Made by a program: the position numbers and the translations under genes
In this document: positions 34,158 through 45,989 of the stretch, one piece after another
Layout of the letters: the number at the start of each line of letters is the position of its first letter
Position numbering within the stretch: the stretch's first letter is position 1
Origin: Leptodontidium sp. MPI-SDFR-AT-0119
Taxonomy: Eukaryota; Ascomycota; Leotiomycetes; Helotiales; Leptodontidiaceae
Direction of reading: 5' to 3'
NCBI GenBank assembly: GCA_020726505.1
Contig: JAHLEZ010000008.1
Span: forward strand, 2,666,001-2,730,000
Length of the DNA: 64,000 bases
The notes under the pieces: model-generated
What the model was told of the DNA's origin: nothing
Databases searched by the model: none
The model's input: only the letters and a program-made list of their open reading frames with translations

Positions 34158-35507
34158 CTACTCAAGCAAGAACTCATACTTCCACTCCTCCTCCGGCACC
34201 TCACGATACTTGATGCTTGTAGGATGCTTCACTCGGGCGGGCAACACTTTCTTGATGTATAAATCTCCAACATTAAAATCCTCGAATTTCTTCTCTTCCT
34301 TGTCTTCCACCAATATGCTTACTTGAGCATCTGGATCCATTGTCAGGAAAAACGGCAATGAATATCGCTCATCTCCGGTTTTGTTGCGGACTCTATGCAC
34401 AGCTGCGAGAAACCTCCCATTTGTTTGGCGTTCGAGATACTGACCCACATTGCAAACGAGTGTGTTTGGGATGGCTGGGACTTGGATCCATTGGCCAGCG
34501 GGAGTCAACACTTCGAGCGCATCAAGCGAAGGTGTTTGAAGAACCAAAGTTAGGTCTGCCTCCAAATCAGTATCTAGACCCCATTATTTGGCTCCCTATT
34601 TGAGAAGTGGACTTACAAGAGAAGTCAGAATGTGCGCCAAGTCCGATATTCAGCTCATCCTTCTCCTTGTCCTCAGGTGGGACCGGAGGATAATGCAGTG
34701 CTCTCATTCCCGTGATCGGGAAGTTGAAGAAGTCTCCCAAGAATTTGTCCTCGTCAAGCTTGAGACTGAGCGCAAGCAAGCGAACCAGCTTCAAAGAAAC
34801 AGGCAGAACTTCGTTGTAATATCTGTACAGTCCATCACGGTACCAGGGAGCCGCGCTCGGCCAAATATTTTGAGGTCGCTTCAGATCTCCGGGTGGCGCT
34901 TTTCCTGTCTTTTCAGTGTACTTCTGCTCTGGTTCCAAAGGGCAGTCACCGATCGTGTAGGATTCTTTGAAATCTGAAGCGCATGTCAGAAGAATTCAAC
35001 TGGATGAGTGACAATAGTCTACCTAGCTTCGTTCTAGGATCCATTTTCGTTTCACCCATCGGCTCATATCCTCGGATAGCTGGGTTCTTCTGAACATGCG
35101 CATCCATTTTACTCTCCAGATCGAGAGCGAAGAACCGCTCCAACAAATCAAATGTCTCCGCGAGGAGTTCGTCTGACATCCCATGGCCTTTCAAATAGAA
35201 GAAACCGCAACTAACGCATGCTTCATAAAGCTCTTGGGCTAAAGCATTTCGGACTGAGGGGTCGGGGCTGTCAATACTGGTGATGTCGATGGTTGGGATG
35301 GTGGTGATCTGGGTCGTGGACTTGGTGACTTTCCGATAGGTGGGGGTAGAGCCTGAGTGAAAGAAAACATATTCATCGTTTTGACTCTTGGATATTGTCA
35401 GTCATGATTTTACTTGGACGAATTTTGAGTCTTCAGGTCATGATTTCTTGAGAGGTTCTCACCTTGTCATTAGGAAGCCCTTGCAGAGGCTTGAGAACTT
35501 CAACCAT
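34158..35507 (-). CDS. 2-oxoglutarate/Fe(II)-dependent dioxygenase, isopenicillin-N-synthase-like (copy 1)
   Basis: Four exons (35507-35463, 35386-35023, 34973-34617, 34573-34158) join in frame to 393 residues. The tiny first exon and the AAG acceptor are chosen because they join L-P-N-D-K to S-Q-N-D-E-Y without a frame change. The DIOX_N part includes T-I-P-T-I-D-I and G-F-F-Y-L-K-G-H-G-M; the catalytic core has A-H-S-D-F (Fe ligands His and Asp), A-A-V-H-R-V (third His) and R-Y-S (2-oxoglutarate-binding Arg and Ser). Such enzymes hydroxylate, desaturate or cyclise small molecules. It is divergent from the MFS transporter with a 500-bp shared upstream region, pointing to co-regulation. Confidence 0.93.
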
Positions 35508-36006
35508 ATTCAAAACTACGACTGGGATTGTTTTATTGACTTGTTATCCAAACAATGTCTGATAGCGGCGTGTTGAAGTTGAGCTGCGAGCTGGGAAATA
35601 GGCGGGGTACCTTGGTCAAAAGTGGGAGAAAATCCAAGACCCAATGGATCTAGCAAGATTAAAGTCGGCCGATCAATCGTCAAACTCGGATTTCTAGCCC
35701 GTGATAAGAATATCTTGGCTTCTCCCCGTGGATTTTCGACAGTGGGATATTGAAGTGAAGGCATTGGAGGAAAGTGGAGCTGGCTCGGCTGGATGCAAGA
35801 GATGAGTCCTTCCGACACGAAAAACGTACCCAAAACCGTGATAACAAATATGTGTACCTTTAATCTCAGATATCGGTGGATCGTGATTTCGGGTAGACCC
35901 GACTGATTGATCATCAGTTCATAAAGACCCCGTCGCCTGACACGCTCCGGAGATTGTTCTTCATTTCTCCTGAGTCTCTCTCAACATCCTGCCAAGGGAA
36001 ATCAAA
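35508..36006. promoter_or_regulatory. bidirectional upstream region of dioxygenase 1 and MFS transporter
   Basis: 500 bp between divergent starts. A minus-strand open frame (35516-35914) covers much of it but shows no protein signature. The last 60 bp before 36007 are a TC-rich leader. The layout suggests shared control; no specific binding site was identified. Confidence 0.4.
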
Positions 36007-37710
36007 ATGGGTCTCATAAACACTATCTTCGCATCATCCTACGGGGCAGATCGACCCCCATTCTTCTTCTGGTTTCCCAAAGGAACACCATCATCTGAGA
36101 AGAAACTCCTTTGCAAGATTGATTTCTTCATTCTCACGTATGGATGTCTCGCCTACTTCACAAAATGGCTCGACCAAGCAAATCTCAGCAATGCCTACGT
36201 TTCGGGGATGAAAGAAGACTTGCAAATGTATGGAACGGAGTACAATCTAGCGGTGACTTGCTTTCAAGTTGGCACGATTTTGGGGGGTATTCCTAGTAAT
36301 CTCATGCTCACTTGGGTCAAGCCACGATACTGGCTGCCAGGGTGCGAGCTGGCATGGGCCATTCTTACTATATGCACATACAAAGTGACGAGTTATAATC
36401 AGGTAAGTTTTAAGAAAGTTCGGTTCTCGAGGGAACAACAGGAACTAATTGAGTTGAAGCTCTACCCAATTCGCTTCTTCATCGGCTTTCTCGAAGGATC
36501 TTCATTTGTTGGTATTCAATATGTGCTCGGCAGCTGGTACAAGCGCACCGAGCTCGGAAAGCGAACTGCAATATTCTCTTGCTCAGCGTACGTCGGAACA
36601 ATGGTGAGTGGTTATCTCCAGAGCGCCGTTCTCAAGGGCTTGAATGGAAGACACGGAATTGCTGCTTGGAGATGGGTCTTCATCATCGATGGAGTAATCA
36701 CCGTTATCGTTGCTCTCTACGGACTCTTCTTCTTCCCGGATACACCTGAACAGACCACAGCATTCTATTTTACAGATGAGGATAAAGTTAGGGCGAAAGA
36801 AAGACTGAAGGAAGATGGCCGAGAACCAAAAGGAGATTTCTCGTGGAGGATGTTTCCGAGAGTCGTGAGGACTTGGCAGCTTTATGTGCTGACTATCTTG
36901 TGGATGTAAGTTCCTCGTGCGAAAGTCTAGTCTTGTTTGGATGAAATCTGATTTGAGAATAGGTTCTGGAATACAACAGTTGGAAAGGTTGCGAATACAG
37001 TGGTAAGTCACCCTTGAGCCTTAGACGAACCTCACCTGACCGAGAATAGATGCAACTCTGGATGAAGTCAGACAAAGAGCACAAATGGTCAATTTACCAA
37101 GTTAATAATGTACCAACGGCTATCAATGGGTGGAACATTGTGATGATCCTTGCTGCGAATGTCTACGTTGATGCGACTGGGAGACGTATGATCGTGGTGC
37201 TTATTAATTTGGTAAGAACTACAACCTAGGTATTCCCGATTCCCAAACCCAGCTTACTAATGTATTCAGGCAATGCTCATATTTGGAACAATCTGCCTGA
37301 TTGCTTGGAATATTCCCCTCGGCTTGCGGATTGTATCCTACCTTTTTGCGGGCACGGACGGACCCCTAAGTCCAATTTACATGTCATGGGCCAACATCCT
37401 GTGCTCCAACGACACACAGCTTCGGGCTCTAACAATCGCTATCATGAACTCATGTGGTGCTGCACTCACGACCATCATCCAGCAGTTCTTGTATCCTGTC
37501 ACTGATGCTCCAAAGTATAAGAAGGGATTCCCAGCTAGTCTGGGTTTCATTGGCGGCATGTGCATCTGGGTGTTCGTTGTTAGAGGGTTCGAACTGAGGG
37601 CACTGAAGAAGCCAGTCATCGATGCCGAGCAAGACGGTGACTCAGAGAGTGCCGAGGAGGTTGCTGTAAAGGGAACTGGAGTTGATGTCTCTGTAGTTGC
37701 GAAGATGTGA
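36007..37710 (+). CDS. MFS transporter, anion:cation symporter family (Dal5/Fen2/Liz1-like)
   Basis: Five exons (36007-36402, 36460-36905, 36963-37002, 37050-37211, 37270-37710) give 494 residues. Intron 1 is 57 bp and in frame, but has good GTAAGT and AG sites and its translation is polar and out of place. Landmarks are W-L-D-Q-A-N-L-S-N-A-Y-V-S-G-M near residue 58, the long first loop, R-F-F-I-G-F-L-E-G and Y-K-R-T-E-L-G-K-R in the middle, and about twelve membrane spans. This subgroup imports pantothenate, biotin, nicotinate or allantoate by proton symport. It lies between two dioxygenases, convergent with the second with only 79 bp between stops, so it probably moves a substrate or product of those enzymes. 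Confidence 0.93.
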
Positions 37711-37789
37711 GGATCGGAGAATAAGGGAGCAAAATTTGTTGCAACTTAGAGAGATAGCAATGTTGAAGAATCTGATAGTTGGAGCGATG

Positions 37790-38929
37790 CTAGTCCGTGG
37801 TATGCATAGCCTTGACCCTCAATTCAACCCATTCCTTACAAGAAATGGGCTCATAATTCCTTGGATGCTCCTCATCCACACAGCTATCCAAAACCCCGCA
37901 CGTCTCGTTCAAATTGAAGCCGAAGAACATTGGCATCGAGATCCTTTCCTTGCCACTCAAATTTCTTGCTCGATGCACAGTGCTGATATACCGGTCGTTC
38001 GTAATCCTCTGCAAATAATCTCCAATATTGATAACAAATGTCCCTTCAATGGGTGCAGCATTGATCCACTCTCCCTCGCGATTGAGGACTTGCAGACCAC
38101 CGTTGGAATCTTGCCAGAGGATGGTGAAAAGTTGGAAGTCAGTGTGGGAACCGATGCTGACTTGTTCTTCTAATCCGGAAGTTGAAGGTGGGATGGAGGG
38201 GTAGTAGTTCAGTCCAATCCCGGCATCGGGATATGTGATTTTTGGGTCCAGATAGGTCTCTGGGAGTGATAAAGCAAGGGAAAAGGAGCGTGTGAGATGT
38301 CTTGCTAAACCGAGTGTTGCTCTCCAGTAGTTGATGATATCCTCTTTGAGGTTGGGAAGGTTTGCCGTTTTCTCCCAGCAGAACTCGTTCGTCACAAGAG
38401 ATTCTCGGATCTCTGCAGGAATTGCACCCAGATTCCCGGATACAGCTGGGTCGTATGTTGGATTGTATCTGAAAGAGAACGTCTCTCGCACATCAATCGA
38501 TTCAGCTTGGTTGATACGTTGAGTTTGGGGAGGCTTCCACCCGTTGAGGCAAGGAGACAGCTCAGCGTTGACTTCTTGCTTGATCTCATCTGGCTGTCTG
38601 AAGAACTCGAGTGACGAATCATAGGCAGATTTCATGACAGACGCCGAGATTCCATGATTCTTGACATAGAAAAAGCCGATGTTTGTTGCGGCTTCATGGA
38701 TTTGAGTTGCGACAGCTTTACGCTCATCGAATGAGCTACTGTAAATCCCGGAGATATCGATCAATGGAATCTCGTCAGATCGAGCATCTCGAAGAGGGGC
38801 GATTTTGATGCGTCTGTAAACAGGACCGTTGGCGGAACTTAATCGCAGTAAAGTGTGTTGCTCAGATGAATCTGTTACAACCAAAGTGGAAGTACCTCCC
38901 GCGTGGTTGCTTGACATGTTGCTATCCAA
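37790..38929 (-). CDS. 2-oxoglutarate/Fe(II)-dependent dioxygenase, isopenicillin-N-synthase-like (copy 2)
   Basis: An intronless gene of 379 residues. DIOX_N: E-I-P-L-I-D-I-S-G near residue 53 and I-G-F-F-Y-V-K-N-H-G-I near 83. Core: G-S-H-T-D-F-Q-L-F-T-I-L-W-Q-D (Fe ligands His and Asp, near residue 266), S-T-V-H-R-A (third His) and R-I-S-M-P (2-oxoglutarate-binding Arg/Ser). The same general family as the gene at 34158-35507 but diverged and without introns, so not a recent tandem duplicate. Thymine 7-hydroxylase and several fungal tailoring oxygenases have this form; the substrate is unknown. The upstream 670 bp separate it from the NACHT gene. Confidence 0.94.
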   Translation of the reverse strand: MDSNMSSNHAGGTSTLVVTDSSEQHTLLRLSSANGPVYRRIKIAPLRDARSDEIPLIDISGIYSSSFDERKAVATQIHEAATNIGFFYVKNHGISASVMKSAYDSSLEFFRQPDEIKQEVNAELSPCLNGWKPPQTQRINQAESIDVRETFSFRYNPTYDPAVSGNLGAIPAEIRESLVTNEFCWEKTANLPNLKEDIINYWRATLGLARHLTRSFSLALSLPETYLDPKITYPDAGIGLNYYPSIPPSTSGLEEQVSIGSHTDFQLFTILWQDSNGGLQVLNREGEWINAAPIEGTFVINIGDYLQRITNDRYISTVHRARNLSGKERISMPMFFGFNLNETCGVLDSCVDEEHPRNYEPISCKEWVELRVKAMHTTD

Positions 38930-39598
38930 TAAAGAAGAATAAAATTAACTAGCAAGAGGCTACAAGGAGAGTAAGGATGTAAATAGTGGAAGCAGCTACG
39001 CGAATGGAGTGGACAGCATTTGAACTTTGCTTGCAATTATCTACGGCTGTTTTTCAGTGGAGAGAAATAATTCAACAAGATGAATACTTGACTTACAAGT
39101 AAATATTTGATCCGTCCAAGCAAGAATGGGGTACCTAGATGGTGCCACACGTGATCACGATGTGTCTCACTTATCAGGTGTACCAAGAGGCTATAGCTGC
39201 ATGTTTGATTTGATCGCTTCATCCCGATGTCTACCTAGAGCAAGATCAACGTCCCAACTTCTAATCAATCATCGCACCTCCAACCTATCTCCACATTCTG
39301 CTAAGCCTGCGTGCCATCTCCCTTGCCAGTCGAGCTTTGCGATACACCACTCCTCGTCCACGTGTTTGTAGCTACAGAAGCACCCGAATTCGGTTAGACA
39401 AAACCTCACACATGACCTGACTTCAGCCTTGTGTCCTAGCTGAAATTTTTAAAAGTTTCCTTTCCTGAGATAGTTATCTCATCTAGCGCAAAGCTACCAA
39501 ACTCATCTATTGGCTTCTGAATATGAAACTTAGCCGACCTGAAGTCCATAAGATCACCAGAAGCACCAACTCCGGACCGAACGTCCTCCCGCTTTACG
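38930..39598. other. intergenic between divergent genes
   Basis: 670 bp between dioxygenase 2 and the NACHT gene. No supportable gene, repeat or clear motif. Confidence 0.4.
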
Positions 39599-42500
39599 AT
39601 GCTGGACCATCTCACAGCTTTGTCACTCGCTGGCACTCTCATTCAATTCATAGACTTCAGCAGCAAGCTTATAAGCAAGGGCCGAGAGATCTATAGGTCC
39701 ACTGATGGCGCTTTGCGAGATAATCTTGAGATCGAAATTGTTACTGCAGACTTTGCAAAAGTGGTTCAAGGGCTCATGAAGCACCCCGGATCAGGAACCG
39801 TTGCAACGTCTATCAGCACCAATGACACAGATCTTGAGCTGAGGCAGATTTATGAGATGTGTACAAGCATTGCCACTGAGCTTCTCGCAAAGCTGCAAGC
39901 AGTAAAAATAACAGGCAAGCATCGGGGTTGGAAGAGCTTTCGACAGGCACTTAAAAGCGTTTGGACCAAGGACAAAATCGACGATATTGCTCAAAGATTG
40001 GCTATATTTCGGCAACAACTTGAATTTCGTATCATGGTATCACTTGCGTGAGTTCCTGGGCCGTACAACCATCATATATTAACACTAAAAGCTGAGACAG
40101 AGAAAATTTGGACCTTTCTAATAAATCTCAAGCGAGAAGTTTCCATGAACTCGATCCGGCCACTAAGGAAATGGTTGGAGATATGCTAGATAAACTTCGG
40201 GGTGTCGCTCAAAAGTTGGAAAGGCTGCCGAAAACTATCAATGATGTTACTATCGAGCAGAATACGGAAACACGAACTATTATCATTGATGCCGTGCGTC
40301 AGATCGTCGAGCAAAAGAGAGGTCAAGGAGGAAGTGTCACTTCTATTGGGCTAGTAGAACTATCATCTTCAGCCATAGCAGATTCTGTTCTTGGGCACTT
40401 GAAGTTCGTTGGAATGTATGATCGCCACGAAGAGGTTGTTGAGACCTTTGGCAAAACATTCGAGTGGGCTTATCATGATCCGAAACCAGATCACCCTTGG
40501 AGTAGTTTCATCAATTGGTTGAGGGGAGAAGACGGACTATACTGGATCAATGGCAAAGCCGGCTCGGGAAAGTCGACATTGATGAGATACCTTTTCGACA
40601 ACCCGCGTACAGGGGATGAGTTGCGTATCTGGGGCGGCGAGCATACTGACATTGCGGGATTCTTTTTCTGGAATAGTGGGACGGTTGAACAGAGATCTCA
40701 CACTGGACTGCGATCCCTCCTATTCGAAATCCTAAAGAAGAGACAACGCCTCGTCCAACCTGTACTCCCAGAGCTGTGGGACCTCGAAATGTCTAAGATA
40801 CTCAGACCCACTGAGGATGGAGCGGTTTGGGTTAGGTGGACTCTTCCAAAACTCAAAAAAGCTTTCGAAAACCTAGCCAGGCAAGATATAGTACCCCTGA
40901 AGTTGTGTCTCTTTATCGACGGTCTTGACGAATTCGAAGGCGAATTCAACGATATCATTGAATTTTGTCAAAGCTTGGCAGCATTTCCTGGCATTAAAGT
41001 CTGCGTTTCGAGTAGACCGTTAGTCGAGTTTGGTGATGCATTTCGAACAATGCCAGGCCTCATGCTCCACCAATTGACTTTTCATGATGTTGAGATATAC
41101 ACAAGAGGAATGCTCGACAGTCATGAGCGGATGCTACAATTGGCGGAAAATGAGCCTGAACGGGCGCCTCAGTTAGTGACTGAAATTGTTGAGGCTGCTG
41201 ATGGAGTATTTCTATGGGTTAAGCTGGTGGTCAAATCGCTTCTCGCAGGCCTGAGGAACAGGGACCGGATATCCGACCTTCAAATACGCTTACGTCTATT
41301 TCCCCGGGATCTTGATGACTTTTATCGGCACATGCTACAAAAGGTCCCTGTTTTTTATCTTGGCCATGCTTCGAGACTTTTCCAGATTGTCCGTGCATCT
41401 CAAAGCATCTCCAACTTACCTCTCACAACCTTAGCAGTCTACTTTGCCGACGAAAATAATCCAGACGTGGCCATTGATGCTCCAATCAAACACTTATCAA
41501 ATGCAGAAGTGGAAATGTGTTGTGAAGATATGGATATCCGATTGAAGGCGAACTGTGGAGGGCTACTGGAGATTTCTGCAGACTCTGATAACCTTCACAG
41601 CGACCATGACCTTATGACGAGAGCTTTGAAAATTTCTAAACGAAAGGTGCTCTACCTACACCGAACCGTGAAGGACTTTCTAGAGCAACCCGAAATCTGG
41701 GCCGGGATTCAATCTCACACTACCCGATCGTCATTTAATCCTCATGTCGCCTTGCTGAGATCGACTGTCATGCGATTAAAGACCGAAATTGTGTCACACG
41801 GACCTGGGAACAATAGTTTCAGTAATGTTTGGGACTTAATCGAAGCAGCTGTTACGTTCGCACGTGAAGCGGAAATCGAGACAAGTCACGCCCAAACAGC
41901 TCTGTTGCGAGAGGTAAAGCGCACTTCGATACATCATTGGAAAATGGAGATTGTCCCACCACCCGGAAATTGGGTAACGACGATTTGGAAACGGATACAT
42001 CCTGAATCACTGTGCCTCGAGGAGTCCTGTCACTGCAAGGATGATTGTTGCAGCCACGACTTTATTTCCTTCTCCATTCATTATGGCATGCCTCGCTATG
42101 CTTTAGATGAGATTACACAGGATCCAAAAAGTGTGGGTTGTAACACTGGGAGGCCTTGGCTGGATTATGCGTTGTCAGTTCAGTTGACCCCGAGGCCGTC
42201 TTTTTATGGATCACCTCCACCTGCTTCTTTTCCCAATCTGGATCTGCTCTCAGCCTTGTTGAACTACGGGTCTGATCCAAACAGGACTTTCAAATCAAAG
42301 GAAGCGACGCCATGGCAGCGTGCATTAGAGTGGGTGGAGTGCTTGAATGCGAACGACCCGGATGCATGCACGCTCGGGGTTAAACTCCTTAAGCTGCTGC
42401 TTGACTATGGAGCCCACCCCACTCGAACGTCCATAACGGCACCTATGAGGAAGCCGCTGTCAGCGCTAGCTATTGTGGATCGGGTTTTCATTGAAAACGC

Positions 42501-42645
42501 GATTGGAGGGGGGCGGCTTGTTTCGCCAGAAGCCGAGGAGCTTCGCAGATTGTTGGTTGAAAAGAATAAGATGAGGAATAAGTTTGAGAAGATTCTTTTC
42601 TGGAATCGTCGAAGCAGAGATGCACAAAAATTGGTCGCAGATTAA
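39599..42645 (+). CDS. NACHT-domain NTPase (fungal NLR-like)
   Basis: Exons 39599-40047 and 40101-42645 (intron GTGAGT..ACAG) encode 997 residues. A helical N-terminal domain of about 150 residues precedes the NACHT core: Walker A G-K-A-G-S-G-K-S-T near residue 300, F-F-F-W-N-S near 335, Walker B L-F-I-D-G-L-D-E-F near 420 and S-S-R-P (sensor) near 455. After it comes the helical/winged region typical of fungal NACHT proteins (G-V-F-L-W-V-K-L-V; Y-L-H-R-T-V-K-D-F-L). The C-terminus has two short ankyrin-like stretches (L-N-Y-G-S-D-P-N; L-D-Y-G-A-H-P-T) but no long WD40 or ankyrin array. Such proteins sense nonself and oligomerise to trigger cell death. Full catalytic motifs imply a functional NTPase. 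Confidence 0.92.
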
Positions 42646-43695
42646 TGTTAGCTCAGTGGGAGCAATTCAGAACCAGGACATCGAAGTGGAGAAAAATGCA
42701 TTGATAACAGGAATCGAGAGACCCAGCGAAGTCTGTCAAAGCCACAAAGTCTCATGAGCATTTTGACGCATTAATAATTGAGTTGCGCCCTTTAGTACAT
42801 CGAAGTAAGTTCGGTGGTTGAGAAGAGCATCCACCAAACAAATTTCTAATATGAAAAAATAGAGGTAGAAAGGAGTGCTACATTGCTGGTTATTTTACAA
42901 CAAACAAGGTCAGTAAAATGCATGTTTGGTTGAGTCAAGCTAATGTCTCAAAACGCAAGGGTTCAAGAGCCATTTGTTATTTCAAGACTTGGCAAATAGG
43001 TCAAGCGCCTGATAATCGTTGATAGTTTTCTGAAGTTGTGCACTTTCCTACCTGGTAGTCCACATCAGTTTTGGCATCACGTGCAACCGCACGTGACAAC
43101 AACGGCAAGGTTGTAGCTGTGCTGCATACGTGCGAATCCGTACAACGGTCATGCCAGTTCGCCCGGGAGATCATGTCCGATTTGGAGAAGTCCAGGTTCG
43201 ACCTCATACTTGGAGATCTTGACAAAATCTTGCAATCAGAACAACAGGTAATATGCTTCACCACCGATGAGCAGAGCATCGGAACCGGCCCCCGAGGCAT
43301 TGGGCTGGAGATGTAGTCTGGAGAGATGAATCCGTAAAAGGGGTGCAGGCTATAATTCGCAATGAGAATGAGCACTATCATTTTGTGAGCGGAATCCGGC
43401 TTTTGACGGAGTTCCTGTCACCAGTTGATGATGCTGCTGGTATACGACGAGAACAATTCATCACGGTCGACGTTAATAAATTACAATTGCAAGAAATAAC
43501 TTGTCCCGAGGTTGTAGAGGTACCATAACTCAGATGGACAGGTAAATAAGCATGAATAGCAAGGGTAAGCGGAGTGTAAGTGGGAACTGAATATGTATCA
43601 TAGTGTAGGTATATTTCAAGGCGAACCGTCTACATTGCTTCTATATTCTCGCCTTTGGTCGCCCTGTGGTATACGAGGGATAGATTAGCACGAGA
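42646..43695. other. intergenic between convergent genes
   Basis: 1.05 kb. Small frames on both strands near 43001-43528 show no recognisable domain; one plus-strand piece (43071-43316) has Cys-containing, acidic helical character that might be a relic, but this cannot be supported. Confidence 0.4.
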
Positions 43696-45347
43696 TTAGA
43701 AGACTCTGAGAGTGGGAAAGACACGTTTCGGGTGGACAGAATATGCAGAGAAACGAAACAAGGGCTCCATGTACTCACACTTTGCATATGGGTGTTCCTC
43801 TCCACCAGGGATCAAATGATCTACTGCCCCCGTATTCAGCATACCAGGATGTACCTGACTGAGATCAGTGACACCCATCATACGCATCGTCGTCTCCAGC
43901 TCATCTTTTAGAACTATCAGTTTCGTTAACACACCATTCTACATGTATGAAGGAGAGTAGACTTACTCTCGACATATTTCTCTATCCCCTCACTGCCATA
44001 ATTCAAGGCATATAAGAAGCCCCGGCCAATGCCAACACTCTTCGCTCCCAGACACAGCGCCTTGAAAATATCCGTTCCCCGCATTACCCCGCCATCTACA
44101 AAGACTTCCAATTTATCGAAAATTTCTGGACAGTTCTTCTGTAATTCCAATAGGAGCAGGATCGGCGGAGGTGCGGTATCAAGACTCCTCCCACCATGAT
44201 TACTGAGCAGCACTCCCTCAATCCCAAAATCCGCAGCCTTTTTCACGTCCATGAAAGTTTGCACACCCTTTAACACGATTGGGAGATTTGTCGATTTCCT
44301 CAGCCAAGGAATATCATCCCAGGATAGAGATGCATCGATATACGAGCCCATAATTCGCCCCAACGCACCACCCTTCGCATCATTCTTCGCTTTCGCACCA
44401 CTCATAGGCGTAGACAAACTCTCATCAGCCTTAACCCTCTCATCGGCCTCTCTCTTACCAGGAACCGGTGCATCAACCGTCACAAAAACAGCCTTAACAC
44501 CCAACCTCTCGACCTCGTTAAGCAACTTCTCACTCTTCTCCCTCTGCTTATCAACATACAACTGGAAGAAAATTGGCAGCTTTCCATCGCCCTCGAACTT
44601 CCCATATCCCCCCTCTCCACTAACCGACTCGAATATCTCCGCGATAGGAAAAGAGGCATTTGTGGATATACACTGCGGAATCCCTATCTTCTTACACCCC
44701 CGTGCTATGCCCTTCTCGCCTTCAGGGTGTACCATCTTTGCCATTGCTGCTGGTGAACAGAAGATAGGCACGCTCATGTCAAGACCTAGCATGCTCGTCC
44801 TTGTATCAACATCCTTCACATTAACTAGTATCCGTGGCCTGAGCCCAATATCTGCGTATGCTGAATTATTCCTTGTTTTCGTGTGGAGATCTGTAGCTGC
44901 GGATGAATAGAACGCCCATGTTTTCGGGGTGAGTGTTGTGCGTGCCGCGGATACAAAGTCGTGCGTGGATATAAGAGCGTCGAGTGGTGGTTTCAAGTCG
45001 GAGGAGGGGGAGGAGGTGATTGTAGGTGGGGGCTTTGCCCACGCGTCTGTGATTGATGACGCGTCTAGTGTACCGATGTGTTTGGAGGGATGCAGAGAGC
45101 TTTTGATGAGGGATTCAGCGTGGATCTCGTTGTATGCGGTAGAAGCATCGCGGCCTGCGTAGCGGTGAATTACTGGGATGGTCAGTATGTGTTGAGGAAC
45201 TGGAGTAGGAGATGGCATACTGGCTGCGCCTCCTGGATGGTCTGGGGCGAACTCTGTCAAGTCGTAGACATTCTCGTCGACTACTATCCAGAGGTCTTCG
45301 GGTATATTGTGTTTGGATATCTCCTGGACGGATATCCTTTCTGGCAT
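43696..45347 (-). CDS. flavocytochrome b2-like FMN-dependent alpha-hydroxy-acid dehydrogenase
   Basis: Exons 45347-45221, 45172-43967 and 43913-43696 give 516 residues. The 48-bp first intron is in frame, but removal joins H-P-G-G-A-A to I-I-H-R-Y-A-G, the intact cytochrome b5 heme fold with its axial His in H-P-G-G and the second in the following helix region. The FMN domain (about residues 120-500) has S-P-A-A-M-A-K-M, F-Q-L-Y-V, V-L-K-G-V-Q and S-N-H-G-G-R-S-L-D near residue 368, where His is the catalytic base, then D-G-G-V-M-R-G and G-I-G-R. The reaction is oxidation of L-lactate or another 2-hydroxy acid with electrons passed to the heme. No mitochondrial presequence is visible, so the location may be cytosolic. 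The start at 45347 is the first ATG in frame. Confidence 0.93.
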
Positions 45348-45989
45348 TGCGATCACTGGGGATTCTTGTACGTCTGTTCTCGATGTTCGTCTAGTGCCTG
45401 CTGAGAAGTCAATTGTACAAGAGTAATCAATTGCGATGTAGATAAATAGGTGGCAAAGGAAGAGAATTGCAAGAGAAGAAGAAGTCTATTAGTTTATGTA
45501 CATGCAGAAAAAAGCGGCATAAAAGCCGGAGGGCAACCAGCGTTGTCGATGTGGGAGATCTCCATACATTCCGGGGTAATGGAGAGCGAGGTCTCGGCAA
45601 ACCTCCACAGTGGGTATATTAGTCAGCAGTCCGCAAACATTAGCCACATTTCATTGACAGGATCGATGACTTGTATTCCTCAACAGGTGCTGGCAGAGGA
45701 TAGAATATGATGTTCTTGAGATACTTTTGAACCTGCCTTAAAATTGCTTTTTCTTGGGTTGTTGATTGACTTTGAGGCATTTCCACTCATGCCGAGGTTG
45801 TTGATTTAGTGGCGCAAATGCGCAGCTCGAGTTGCAAAGTTACTTTGCCCCTGAATCCCCTCTTCACTTCGTCCCTCTAAGTCCAGTCCGCATCAGTAAG
45901 AACCGTCACAGAGGTTAAGGACAATCACAGGTCTAGTGACAACTGCTTCAATTGTCATATTCTGATTTGGTCTTGACCAATCCTTCACA
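45348..45989. other. intergenic between divergent genes
   Basis: 640 bp between the flavocytochrome and paraoxonase-like genes; only shadow frames. No clear motif. Confidence 0.4.

Noticed and set aside
35516..35914. 132-residue minus-strand frame between dioxygenase 1 and the MFS gene
   Set aside because: Lies in the divergent promoter, has no signature and starts against the MFS leader.
43001..43528. Overlapping small frames on both strands downstream of the NACHT gene
   Set aside because: A Cys-containing helical piece hinted at a regulator C-terminus, but similarity was too vague to call.
44251..44910. 219-residue plus-strand frame within the flavocytochrome gene
   Set aside because: Antisense shadow of a clearly conserved enzyme.
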